Below, piece after piece: positions 41,905-50,152 of a stretch of 64,000 nucleotides of DNA. Made by a program: the position numbers and the translations under genes. The notes beneath the pieces were generated by a model. That model was not told the origin of the DNA. It was given only the letters and a program-made list of their open reading frames with translations, and ran no database searches. The DNA comes from Flavobacterium sp. Sd200 (GTDB lineage: Bacteria > Bacteroidota > Bacteroidia > Flavobacteriales > Flavobacteriaceae). Positions within the stretch are counted from its first letter, which is position 1, and each line of letters begins with the position of its first letter. Location of the stretch: the NCBI RefSeq assembly GCF_009826935.1, contig NZ_WUMN01000003.1, positions 544,270-608,269 on the forward strand, read 5' to 3'.

Positions 41905-42957
41905 TTAGTCATTAAAATAGAAGCCTACAGGCGCAACACCCATAGTTAAAGTTTGCTGTAACGTGCCTGTTAGTGAGTACACTTTAGCCTGGCCGTTAGC
42001 AGTAAATGTTCCCGATCCAATATAAATATGATCATCTTCAACCTCAAAGCCTAAGATATTTGCACCTGAGTTAAATAAAGATGCTGTTGGCAATGTAGTG
42101 CTTACAAGATTTGTTTTATATACTTCTGTACCAATGGTGTAGTATATCGAGCCATCTTCTATAATAAGATTTTTAGGGTGTGTAATACCCGGAAATTCTG
42201 TTACTGTAATAATTGCATTATTGGAGGTATTAATTCTCGTAATGCTACCTGTTGTTTCTACAGGATCATACATAGAATATCCTTCGCACAATACATATAG
42301 GGTGCCGTTCTCTTCTTCTAAAGAATCAGGTATACCGCCCACGGTTATGTTAGCCTCTACAGTATTGTTTGAAAGGTTAATAACGCTCACGCTGTTGCCG
42401 GAGCTCCAGCCGCCCCTGTGCGTAACATACAGTTTGCCGTTCTCTTCAATAATTTTTTCAGGCCCTTCTGCTACAGATATTCTTGTGCTGGTAAGCGAGT
42501 TGGTGGCAAGGTCTATTACCGCAATATAGTCGTCAGCAGCGCTATTGCCTGCTCCCCAGCAGGTAACGTAGCCTTTTCCGTTTGCAAAAGTAATGTAGCG
42601 TGGGTTGGTAAGCCCAGTGTTTAATGTAGCTATTGGAGCAAAAGTATAACGGTTAACAATTTCTACTTTGTGCGAGTTGTTTACCACAATATAAGCTTTA
42701 TCACCTTCAAGGCCAATATCCTGCCCAACATCGCCCAACGGACGCCCGGCAAGTGTGGCAAAAATATCGTTCTCTACAGCAAAAGAGTTTGAAAAATAAG
42801 ATACTGATGCGTTGGCACTGTTAAAGTTACCCTGGTTTAAAACGATAACGCCTGTTTGATAAGCTCCTGATGCCACAGCTGCATCATCATCGCTGCTACA
42901 GGATACAAAAAACAGCGATCCTGCAAATAGCGTTAATAATAATTTGTTAAGTTTCAT
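41905..42957 (-). CDS. btuG: BtuG-like beta-propeller surface lipoprotein
   Basis: A 350-residue lipoprotein: lipobox LFFVSC followed by SSDDDAAV (acidic surface-export signal). The remainder reads as beta-propeller blades with repeats of the type VEIVNRYTFAPIATLNTGLTN / GKGYVTCWGAG / IAVIDLATNSLTS / VSVINLSNNTVEA. This fits the YncE/DUF5074 group that includes BtuG, a very high-affinity cobalamin-binding lipoprotein that caps BtuB in Bacteroides. It lies 3 bp downstream of btuB under a cobalamin riboswitch. The BtuG assignment is inferred from fold, location and lipobox rather than a specific motif. Confidence 0.75.
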   Translation of the reverse strand: MKLNKLLLTLFAGSLFFVSCSSDDDAAVASGAYQTGVIVLNQGNFNSANASVSYFSNSFAVENDIFATLAGRPLGDVGQDIGLEGDKAYIVVNNSHKVEIVNRYTFAPIATLNTGLTNPRYITFANGKGYVTCWGAGNSAADDYIAVIDLATNSLTSTRISVAEGPEKIIEENGKLYVTHRGGWSSGNSVSVINLSNNTVEANITVGGIPDSLEEENGTLYVLCEGYSMYDPVETTGSITRINTSNNAIITVTEFPGITHPKNLIIEDGSIYYTIGTEVYKTNLVSTTLPTASLFNSGANILGFEVEDDHIYIGSGTFTANGQAKVYSLTGTLQQTLTMGVAPVGFYFND

Positions 42958-42960
42958 GTA

Positions 42961-44790
42961 TTAAAAATTTAGGTTAAGATACAAATTATAATTGCGACCC
43001 GGCATTGGGCGCGATGCCATACTTAAATATTGTGAATTATAAAGATTATTTACCTGTGCACCAACGCTGCACCCTTTCAGGAATTTAAAGGTATATTCGG
43101 CTCCGGCCGAAGATACATTGTAAGGATTTATGTTTCCTGAAGCATCGGTAGTATAAAATACCTCACCGGTAAACAGGTGGCGGTAATAAAACGAAACATT
43201 CTTATAGCTGTATGCTGCCGATGCGGTGGCTTTATGTATTGGCACATACATCATTTGATTATTGCTGCCGTCTTCGCGAGATATGGTGTAAGCATATGTT
43301 CCGCTAAGGTTTATGTGACTGTAGCCTATTTTTTTATCATATCGTAATACCGATTCCATACCATATGTTTTTGCTTTGCCCACGTTTTCCGGCCTCCACA
43401 AACCACTGGCGTCGGGCACCCAACGCAGCATATCGGTTAGTTTTATGTAATAAGCAGTAAGGCTCAATGTAACGCCTTTGTGGGTAAAAACATTACCTAC
43501 TTCGGCTTGGTATGAACTTTCGGGTTTCAGGTCGGGGTTACCACTGCCTTGCCAGTAAAGGTCATTAAAAGTAGGTATCCTGAAATTGCGCGATGCGTTA
43601 AACTTTAATGTATAAAACTTTGCTACTGCAATATTGGCACCTGCCGAGAATAGCAATGGGCTGTTATAAACATCGCTCACTTCCTGACGCAAACCCAGTT
43701 CATATTGAAGCCTGTTGGTAGCCTGATGGCTTAACAGCAAACTGCCCGAACCGATATTTCGTTTTTTATTTATAATGTCCGAACCTTCGCCATTATTTTG
43801 AGTATAGTCTGCAATTGCGTTTAGTTTTAATTTCGGGCTAAAATTATATGTTGCGTCATAGCGTCCAATAAACGTTCTTACTTTGCCGAAAGTGTGTGTG
43901 TTACTGTTATAAACTTCAAAATATTTGTATTTTTCCTTTAAGTAGGCCACTTTAAGTCGGGATGTAAAGCGGTTATAGGTGCCAGTCCATTCCAGTAGGT
44001 TTCGGGTATTTGTATCATCATACATACTTCTGGACGGTGCTGCCAGCGTGCGCGAAAAATGCCTTTGCCCATCAAAAGCATAGGTGTAAAAACGCAGTAT
44101 GTTTTTAGCGTTAAGCCTATAAGCAAATGCTGCATTAATACTGGTGTTGTAATATTGGCCGTTGTCGTTATAAATATCGTAGCCCGGAAATTTATAATCG
44201 TTGTCGCTGCTGTTTCGGCTCACGCTCACATTGCTGCTAAATCTGTCGGTTGCTGCCTTGAGCTTATAGTTAAGTCCAAAGGTATTATAGCTGCCATAAT
44301 CGGTTCTTATCTGATTGGAAAACATATTTCCAAAAGCCAGTTCGTTGTCAAGGTGTATGCTGCCGCCAATAGCGCTACTGCCATACATAACGCTTCCGCC
44401 TCCTGCACGTGCCGATATGGTGGTAAAATCGCGTGTATTGATCGTATTAAAATCGGTTTGCCCGTTGAGTTGGGAGTTTATATTGATTCCGTTCCATATA
44501 ACTGCTGTTTGTTGTGATGTTGTTCCCCTGAATGAAGGAGATGACACCATGCCCAAACCATTTTCTTTAAAATAAATAACAGTGTTGTATTGCAAAAGTG
44601 AGGTTAACGATGCCGCATTACGGCTAATGATAGAATCGTTGAGGTGTTGTACCGATTGGGATACAGAAAAATCACGCAATTGCGTATCGGATATTACAAC
44701 TTCTTTGAGTTGTACAATACTGTCCTGTTGCGCTGCAAGCTTGCAGAACGTAAGGAGCAATAACGGTAGGGAAATATGTTTTACAGTCAT
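42961..44790 (-). CDS. btuB: TonB-dependent vitamin B12 receptor
   Basis: A 609-residue TonB-dependent receptor with signal peptide (to about residue 20), a TonB box-like VVISDTQLR, a plug (NAASLTSLLQYNTVIYF, FRGTTSQQTAVIWNGININS, YGSSAIGGSIHL) and a 22-strand barrel ending in an aromatic strand (YNLYLNLNF). The size is that of BtuB, smaller than most siderophore receptors. The cobalamin riboswitch in its leader (44838-45008) gives the substrate. The BtuG-like gene follows 3 bp later. Divergent from the btuFCD importer. Confidence 0.93.
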   Translation of the reverse strand: MTVKHISLPLLLLTFCKLAAQQDSIVQLKEVVISDTQLRDFSVSQSVQHLNDSIISRNAASLTSLLQYNTVIYFKENGLGMVSSPSFRGTTSQQTAVIWNGININSQLNGQTDFNTINTRDFTTISARAGGGSVMYGSSAIGGSIHLDNELAFGNMFSNQIRTDYGSYNTFGLNYKLKAATDRFSSNVSVSRNSSDNDYKFPGYDIYNDNGQYYNTSINAAFAYRLNAKNILRFYTYAFDGQRHFSRTLAAPSRSMYDDTNTRNLLEWTGTYNRFTSRLKVAYLKEKYKYFEVYNSNTHTFGKVRTFIGRYDATYNFSPKLKLNAIADYTQNNGEGSDIINKKRNIGSGSLLLSHQATNRLQYELGLRQEVSDVYNSPLLFSAGANIAVAKFYTLKFNASRNFRIPTFNDLYWQGSGNPDLKPESSYQAEVGNVFTHKGVTLSLTAYYIKLTDMLRWVPDASGLWRPENVGKAKTYGMESVLRYDKKIGYSHINLSGTYAYTISREDGSNNQMMYVPIHKATASAAYSYKNVSFYYRHLFTGEVFYTTDASGNINPYNVSSAGAEYTFKFLKGCSVGAQVNNLYNSQYLSMASRPMPGRNYNLYLNLNF

Positions 44791-44837
44791 AAATGCAGGA
44801 ACCTTTTTTCCCGAAGGCTCTTTAATTGTTTAGGCTT

Positions 44838-45008
44838 AAGGCAGGTCTCCTGGCTTGCGTGCTGTTGTTTACCTTCCCGCTCATAGAGCAGTGGTGTGCA
44901 GTTAACAACAGCCTCCCTAAAAGAGAGATAAGCTTACAGTTGCGGGAACAGCCCGGGCATTAAACCCGGTTCCCTTTTAATGCTTTGCGCTGTGGGCACA
45001 AATGCAAC
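44838..45008 (-). promoter_or_regulatory. Cobalamin (AdoCbl) riboswitch upstream of btuB
   Basis: Reading the minus strand, the conserved core GGGAAC, the stretch CCCGCAACTGTAA (complement of 44928-44946) and the B12 box AGCCAGGAGACCTGCC (complement of 44840-44855) are present in correct order with pairing stems between. The leader is about 190 nt and ends 50 nt before the btuB start codon, so it probably blocks translation or transcription of btuB and btuG when adenosylcobalamin binds. A TATCTTTG box (minus, 45021-45028) lies just upstream as promoter. Confidence 0.93.
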
Positions 45009-45073
45009 CTTAGGTGTACACAAAGATATATTGAATTTTTAATTTATACATTTGCAGCTATCTAATTTTATGT

Positions 45074-46210
45074 ATGAAGAAGCTTTATTACCTGCTGTTT
45101 GTTTCGTTATCTGTACTTTTTTCATGTAAAAAAGAAGTGCAGTCCCAAAAGGCTATTGCCCAAGAAAGCACTAATACGGTTAAATATGCCAAAGGACTCG
45201 AAATATATAATTATCAGGGATATAGTGTGGTAAAAATTACCCAGCCCTGGCCCGGTGCTAAAGAGAGTTATACTTACATAATGCAGCAAGAAGGAGCTTC
45301 AATACCCGATAGCCTTAAACAATTTACCACTATACCCGTGCCTTTAAAAAGTGTTGTAGTTACAAGTACAACACACATACCATCTTTAGAGATACTTGGA
45401 GTAGAAAATACATTGACTGGCTTTCCGGGACTTGATTATATATCATCTGTAAACACACGCAAGCGTATAGATGGAGGCAAAGTAAAAGAGGTGGGTAAAA
45501 ACGAAAGCCTTAATACTGAAGTACTGATAGACCTTTCGCCGGATGCTGTTGTAGCATTTAGCATTAGCAGTGTCAATAAAACCCTTACTGCCTTAGAGCA
45601 AAGTGGACTTAAAGTTATTTATAATGGCGACTGGACAGAGCAATCGCCGCTTGGCAAAGCCGAGTGGATAAAATTTTTTGGAGCCTTATATTGTAAAGAA
45701 GCCAAAGCCAATGAACTCTTTGCTAAAATTGAGAACGATTATAACGCTGCACTTAAGCTTGCGCAAAAAGTAAACAATAAACCAACAGTTGTGGCAGGCG
45801 CATTATATGAAAATCAATGGTATATGCCACAGGGAGGCAGTTGGGCAGCCTTGTTTTTAAAAGATGCAGGAGCTAACTACCTGTGGGCTGACAGTGAGGG
45901 CACAGGCAGCCTGAACCTGTCTTTTGAAACAGTGTTAGAGAAAGCTCAGGATGCCGATTTTTGGATAGGCCCAAGTCAGTTTACATCATTAAAAGAAATG
46001 GCCGATGCCAATCCGCACTATTCGCATTTTAAATCGTTTCAAAACCAAGCGGTATATTCTTTCAGTACCAAAAAGGGAGCAACAGGCGGACTGTTGTATT
46101 ATGAGCTTGCACCAAATCGCCCCGATCTGGTGTTAAAAGATCTTATAAGCATACTACACCCGGAGTTGTTGCCTGGATATGAACTTCAGTTTTTCGAAAA
46201 ACTAAAATAA
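45074..46210 (+). CDS. btuF: Vitamin B12 ABC transporter, substrate-binding lipoprotein (BtuF-like)
   Basis: A 378-residue lipoprotein (lipobox LFSC, then KKE) of the periplasmic-binding type III fold, with two lobes joined by a helix: SVVVTSTTHIPSLEILGVEN, then EVLIDLSPDAVVAFS and GLKVIYNGDW in the first lobe, FWIGPSQFTSLKE in the second. It is larger than E. coli BtuF. It delivers substrate to the following permease. Divergent from btuB, so cobalamin (or cobinamide) is the likely ligand; an Fe-siderophore remains possible. A TACATTTG box lies at 45047-45054. Confidence 0.87.
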   Translation: MKKLYYLLFVSLSVLFSCKKEVQSQKAIAQESTNTVKYAKGLEIYNYQGYSVVKITQPWPGAKESYTYIMQQEGASIPDSLKQFTTIPVPLKSVVVTSTTHIPSLEILGVENTLTGFPGLDYISSVNTRKRIDGGKVKEVGKNESLNTEVLIDLSPDAVVAFSISSVNKTLTALEQSGLKVIYNGDWTEQSPLGKAEWIKFFGALYCKEAKANELFAKIENDYNAALKLAQKVNNKPTVVAGALYENQWYMPQGGSWAALFLKDAGANYLWADSEGTGSLNLSFETVLEKAQDADFWIGPSQFTSLKEMADANPHYSHFKSFQNQAVYSFSTKKGATGGLLYYELAPNRPDLVLKDLISILHPELLPGYELQFFEKLK

Positions 46211-46211
46211 T

Positions 46212-47246
46212 TTGAATACTACCAACCGCCATATAACGCTTTTTGTTGCTTTGGGCATTGCCCTCGTGTTGCTTTTTATGGCAAACATAAGCCTGGGTGC
46301 GGTTAAAATTCCACTTAGCGATGTAGCGCAAAGCCTTACAGGTGGCGAAGCATCTAAAACCAGTTGGCAGTATATTATACTAAATTACAGGTTGCCCAAA
46401 GCCATTACGGCATTATTGGCGGGCATGGGGCTGTCTATAGGCGGGTTAATGATGCAAACGCTTTTCCGTAACCCTCTTGCTGGCCCCGATGTGTTGGCCC
46501 TAAACAGTGGAGCAAGCCTTGGGGTGGCTTTCGTTATCCTTGCTTCGGGTATTTTGCCCGCAGCAATGGTCGGTTTATTTCTATCGGCATACGGTATTGT
46601 GCTGGCAGCCACAGCAGGTAGCTTTATAGTATTGCTTGCTGTGCTTGCAGTGGCGCAACGCGTGCGCGATACGATGGCAATTCTTATCATCGGGCTCATG
46701 TTCAGCAGTTTTACCGGTGCTATTGTTGGGGTGCTGACCTATTTTAGTACCGCCGAACAGTTGCAAAAATATACTTTTTGGGCTATGGGAAGCCTTGGCA
46801 ACCTGCCATGGAATAATATTATACTGTTAGCAGTAGTTATTGCAATAGGGCTTGCTCTTGCCCTGCTTACCATTAAACCCCTTGATGCTTTGCTGCTTGG
46901 CGAACGTTATGCAAAAAGCCTGGGTATAAATTTTAAGCGTACACGTTTTATAATTATAATGGCAACAAGCCTCCTTACAGGCTGTATTACTGCCTTTGCG
47001 GGGCCTATTGCCTTTGTGGGGCTGGTGGTGCCGCATATTGCCAAACTGATCTTTAAAACCAGCAGGCATGGAATTCTGTTTTTAGGTACGCTGCTCACAG
47101 GAGCTGTATTGATGCTTTTTTGCGATATTTTTACACAACTGCCTGGCAGCAGTTTTATATTGCCCATTAATGCCATAACCTCTATTATTGGTGCTCCGGT
47201 TGTTATAGCATTATTGCTTAGCAAACGAAAAGGTATTTTTAATTAA
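46212..47246 (+). CDS. btuC: FecCD/BtuC-family ABC permease
   Basis: A 344-residue membrane protein with about ten hydrophobic helices. Landmarks: YRLPKAITALLAGMGLSIGGLMMQTLFRNPLAGPDVLALNSGASLG, the coupling region GERYAKSLGINFKRTR, and AFAGPIAFVGLVVPHIAKL. The start codon is TTG at 46212, one base after the btuF stop; the first in-frame ATG is well inside helix 1, so TTG is preferred. It forms the channel through the inner membrane with the next gene's ATPase. Confidence 0.9.
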   Translation: MNTTNRHITLFVALGIALVLLFMANISLGAVKIPLSDVAQSLTGGEASKTSWQYIILNYRLPKAITALLAGMGLSIGGLMMQTLFRNPLAGPDVLALNSGASLGVAFVILASGILPAAMVGLFLSAYGIVLAATAGSFIVLLAVLAVAQRVRDTMAILIIGLMFSSFTGAIVGVLTYFSTAEQLQKYTFWAMGSLGNLPWNNIILLAVVIAIGLALALLTIKPLDALLLGERYAKSLGINFKRTRFIIIMATSLLTGCITAFAGPIAFVGLVVPHIAKLIFKTSRHGILFLGTLLTGAVLMLFCDIFTQLPGSSFILPINAITSIIGAPVVIALLLSKRKGIFN

Positions 47247-47251
47247 CGTTT

Positions 47252-48037
47252 ATGAAAGCTGCTCAAATTATACTCGAAGCAAAAGATCTTAGCATTGGCT
47301 ATACTGCCAGGAAAGTGGCTGTGACTGTAGCATCTAATATTAATTTTTGCCTGAATAAAGGCTCGTTAACGGCATTGATTGGGGCGAACGGCATAGGTAA
47401 AAGTACGCTGCTAAAAAACCTGACCGGACTTGAAAAACCGTTAGCAGGAGAGGTACTACTTGATGGTAGGAGTATAAAAAATTATACGGCTGCTCAATTG
47501 TCGGAGAAACTGAGCATTGTTTTAACCGAAAGCCTGCCCCCAAGCAATCTTACTGTTTATGAACTTGTGGCGTTAGGGCGACAGCCCTATACCAACCGAA
47601 TGGGAAACCTTTCTCAGGAAGATCATGCTAAGATTGAAAATGCCTTAGCGCTGACCGAAACGCTGCATCTGTCTGAAAAAAAGCATTTTGAAATTAGCGA
47701 TGGGCAGTTGCAAAAAGTACTTATTGCCAGGGCTCTTGCCCAAGATACACCATTGATCATATTAGACGAACCTACTACGCATCTCGATTTTCAGCATAAG
47801 GTAAACTTATTGCAACTGCTAAAAAAACTCACAACAGATGAAGGTAAATGCATACTGTATTCTACTCACGATCTTGACCTTGCCTTGCAAATGAGTGATG
47901 AACTGATGGTTATGAAGCCGGGAATTGTTCAAACCGGAACACCACAACAGTTAATAGAGAGCAATGTTTTTGATGATCTTTTTACTGATGGGAATATTGG
48001 TTTTGATGCCGTTAACAAGCGTTTTTTTGTGAGGTAA
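47252..48037 (+). CDS. btuD: ABC transporter ATP-binding protein (BtuD-like)
   Basis: A 261-residue ATPase of the FecE/BtuD group: Walker A GANGIGKST, signature region ISDGQLQKV (SDGQ in place of the usual SGGQ), Walker B LIILDEPTTHLD and H-loop STHDLDLAL. It follows the permease by 5 bp, completing the btuFCD importer. The degenerate signature is common in this subfamily. Confidence 0.9.
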   Translation: MKAAQIILEAKDLSIGYTARKVAVTVASNINFCLNKGSLTALIGANGIGKSTLLKNLTGLEKPLAGEVLLDGRSIKNYTAAQLSEKLSIVLTESLPPSNLTVYELVALGRQPYTNRMGNLSQEDHAKIENALALTETLHLSEKKHFEISDGQLQKVLIARALAQDTPLIILDEPTTHLDFQHKVNLLQLLKKLTTDEGKCILYSTHDLDLALQMSDELMVMKPGIVQTGTPQQLIESNVFDDLFTDGNIGFDAVNKRFFVR

Positions 48038-48131
48038 CAATCTGCTGGGTTTACAACAGTATTATAATATAAACTGTTGATTATAAAAATAGTTATATTT
48101 GTTACATCTGTAATTTTGAGAGGGTTCGGTA

Positions 48132-48893
48132 ATGAAGATACAGTTTTTTAAAGAGGCTAAAAAGATATGGGAAGGAATTGCACAGGATGCCCGTGTCGAT
48201 GTGCTTAATTTTGAATTGGAAATACACAAAAAACTGCTCAGTATTTTCCAGGTTGGGGATTATTACTATTTTATTTTCAACGTAGGCAATGCCGAGTTTG
48301 AATATGTAAGTCCGGAAATAGAAAAAATATTAGGGTATAACGAAAGCATTACCGCAATTGATTTTTTAAACAATATACATCCGGAAGACCAACCTTATTT
48401 TTTGAATTTCGAAAATACACTGCACAATTTTTTCAGGGGGCTTCCCTTAGAAAAATATACAAAATATAAGGTGCGTTATGATTTCAGGATAAAAAATACA
48501 AACGGAGACTACATAAGGCTGTTGCACCAATTGGTTATTTTACAACATGATGATGAGGGTAACATTACCCGCTCGTTAGGCATACATACTGATATTGGCT
48601 ACCTTAAACCGGAGGGAGTTCCTATGCTTTCGTTTATTGGCATGGAAGGCGAACCATCTTTTACAAACGTGCAGCCCAATGCTATTTTTACACCGGCAAA
48701 AGAACTTTTTTCAAAGCGTGAAAAACAGGTGCTCAGGCTTTTGGCAGAGGGTAAAAGCAGTGCCGATATTTCGGGTATTTTAAACATAAGTAAATTTACT
48801 ACCGATACGCACCGCCGCAATATGATGAAAAAAACATCTACGCACAGCGGTGTAGACCTTGTAATGAAATCTGTAAAAGAAGGCTGGATATAA
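48132..48893 (+). CDS. PAS-LuxR transcriptional regulator
   Basis: A 253-residue regulator: an N-terminal PAS domain (about 40-150, FEYVSPEIEKILGYNESI with NIHPEDQPYF and the PAC-type segment VRYDFRIKNTNGDYIRLLHQ) and a C-terminal LuxR-type helix-turn-helix (FSKREKQVLRLLAEGKSSADISGIL, FTTDTHRRNMMKK). No phospho-acceptor receiver domain. The PAS ligand is unknown. A TATATTTG -7 box lies at 48094-48101. It lies just after btuD but has its own upstream space, so coupling to B12 uptake is only suggested by location. Confidence 0.88.
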   Translation: MKIQFFKEAKKIWEGIAQDARVDVLNFELEIHKKLLSIFQVGDYYYFIFNVGNAEFEYVSPEIEKILGYNESITAIDFLNNIHPEDQPYFLNFENTLHNFFRGLPLEKYTKYKVRYDFRIKNTNGDYIRLLHQLVILQHDDEGNITRSLGIHTDIGYLKPEGVPMLSFIGMEGEPSFTNVQPNAIFTPAKELFSKREKQVLRLLAEGKSSADISGILNISKFTTDTHRRNMMKKTSTHSGVDLVMKSVKEGWI

Positions 48894-48974
48894 GCCAGGA
48901 GAACCTTTAACAAAAGCTAAACACTAATAGCTTTTGCATTGATTATATTTACATATACAGTAAATAATAATCGT

Positions 48975-49235
48975 ATGAGCAATACATTTACAATAAGTTA
49001 TCCGGGAGATAAGGCCGGACTGATAGCCAAAATTAAAGGAGCCATTGGTAATAAAGGCCGTTTAAGCGGCAATGAGCAGTTGGGTAATTTTGAGGGTAGT
49101 ACTCCCATTGGCAGCTTCGAAGGATCGTATGCTATAGAAGGTAATGATATTACCGTTACCATAGATAAAAAGCCCTTTTTAGTATCTTATGGCAGGATAC
49201 AGGAGGAGTTTGAAAAAGCCCTTAAAAATGTGTAA
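48975..49235 (+). CDS. Small protein of unknown function, 86 residues
   Basis: Starts at MSNTFTISYPGDKAGLIAKIKG (48975); an earlier in-frame ATG at 48939 is less likely because this start gives a conserved-looking N-terminus. No signal peptide. Glycine-rich middle (NFEGSTPIGSFEGSYAIEG) and the C-terminal ITVTIDKKPFLVSYG suggest a small beta-sheet protein. It is similar in feel to polyhydroxyalkanoate-system proteins but I cannot assign it. It lies 2 bp before the next gene, so the two are probably translated together. Confidence 0.55.
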   Translation: MSNTFTISYPGDKAGLIAKIKGAIGNKGRLSGNEQLGNFEGSTPIGSFEGSYAIEGNDITVTIDKKPFLVSYGRIQEEFEKALKNV

Positions 49236-49237
49236 CC

Positions 49238-49762
49238 ATGTCTAAGATATTTTGCCTGCTTTGTTTTTTATCTGCTGTTTTAGCCAATGCTCAGCTGCCT
49301 GAAATGAAAGTGAGTAAAAGCGGTTTTGAGCCTGTTGTGGTCTCCATACCTACTACATCTAACGAAAAACTGACAGAGCTTACAAAAGCATGGCTACAGG
49401 AAATTGTACATAACAATCCGGATAGGGGAAAAGGTTATGAGGTGTCCGGCGTTACAGAGAACAGCGCAACCGTAACCGGATACAAGCGCAATGCTTTTTT
49501 TTACCGCAGTCTCGGAGAAACCTATAATCATAATATTGACTATACGATGCAATTGGTGTTCCGCCAAAACAGTTACGATGTTACTTTTACAGTTAACCAA
49601 ATCTACACTGATAACAATGTGGCTGTAAAATCGGCATTGGCAGATTATTTTACTAACAGTGGTGGGCTTAAGGAAGGATATTATGGGCTGGACGCATCGC
49701 TGAACAAAACAGTTAATGCTTTGGTGCAGTCGCATTATGACTTTATACTATCACACAGATAA
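49238..49762 (+). CDS. Secreted protein of unknown function
   Basis: A 174-residue protein with a signal peptide (MSKIFCLLCFLSAVLANAQ). A mixed alpha/beta body with TKAWLQEIVHNNPDRGKGYEV and MQLVFRQNSYDVTFTVNQIY could be a DUF4468-like domain, but this is weak. It starts 2 bp after the 86-residue gene. No catalytic motif visible. Confidence 0.5.
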   Translation: MSKIFCLLCFLSAVLANAQLPEMKVSKSGFEPVVVSIPTTSNEKLTELTKAWLQEIVHNNPDRGKGYEVSGVTENSATVTGYKRNAFFYRSLGETYNHNIDYTMQLVFRQNSYDVTFTVNQIYTDNNVAVKSALADYFTNSGGLKEGYYGLDASLNKTVNALVQSHYDFILSHR

Positions 49763-49782
49763 ATAATAAAAACATATAAGCT

Positions 49783-50142
49783 ATGAACCCAGGAACTGAC
49801 GACCCTAAAGACCTAGGTGCCAAAAAAATAGGCAATCAGGAAAAACAGAGCAATAAGAACGAAGGCTTTAGCGGAGATAATTTGCCTAAAAATTACGATC
49901 CATCTAAAGATAAACTAAAAGCCGAACTCGAACAAAAGCAGGATGGAGAAACGGTTGTGCAGCAGCGCGCCCGCGATGTAGATGAAAAGAAAGCACCGCC
50001 CGTAAACAGCAATGATGACAAAACTACCCGCAATGACGGCAAAGTGGTAAGCAAAAGCCGCGGCACTGCCAACGAAAAAGAAGAGGTAGAAAGTGTCGAG
50101 AATCGTGACTTTAACAGCGATACTAAAAAAGCACCACGTTAA
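49783..50142 (+). CDS. Hydrophilic, probably disordered protein
   Basis: A 119-residue protein with no hydrophobic stretch, rich in Lys, Glu, Asp, Asn and Gln (KIGNQEKQSNKNEGF, KDKLKAELEQKQDGE). No predicted fold, signal or motif; it looks intrinsically disordered and stress-protein-like. It follows the secreted protein by 20 bp and is convergent with cca. I do not recognise the family. Confidence 0.5.
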   Translation: MNPGTDDPKDLGAKKIGNQEKQSNKNEGFSGDNLPKNYDPSKDKLKAELEQKQDGETVVQQRARDVDEKKAPPVNSNDDKTTRNDGKVVSKSRGTANEKEEVESVENRDFNSDTKKAPR

Positions 50143-50152
50143 TACGGCAAGT

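Noticed and set aside
44838..45008. Riboswitch as a control element of the plus-strand btuFCD genes
   Set aside because: All conserved motifs read in order only on the minus strand; the plus strand shows no riboswitch core.
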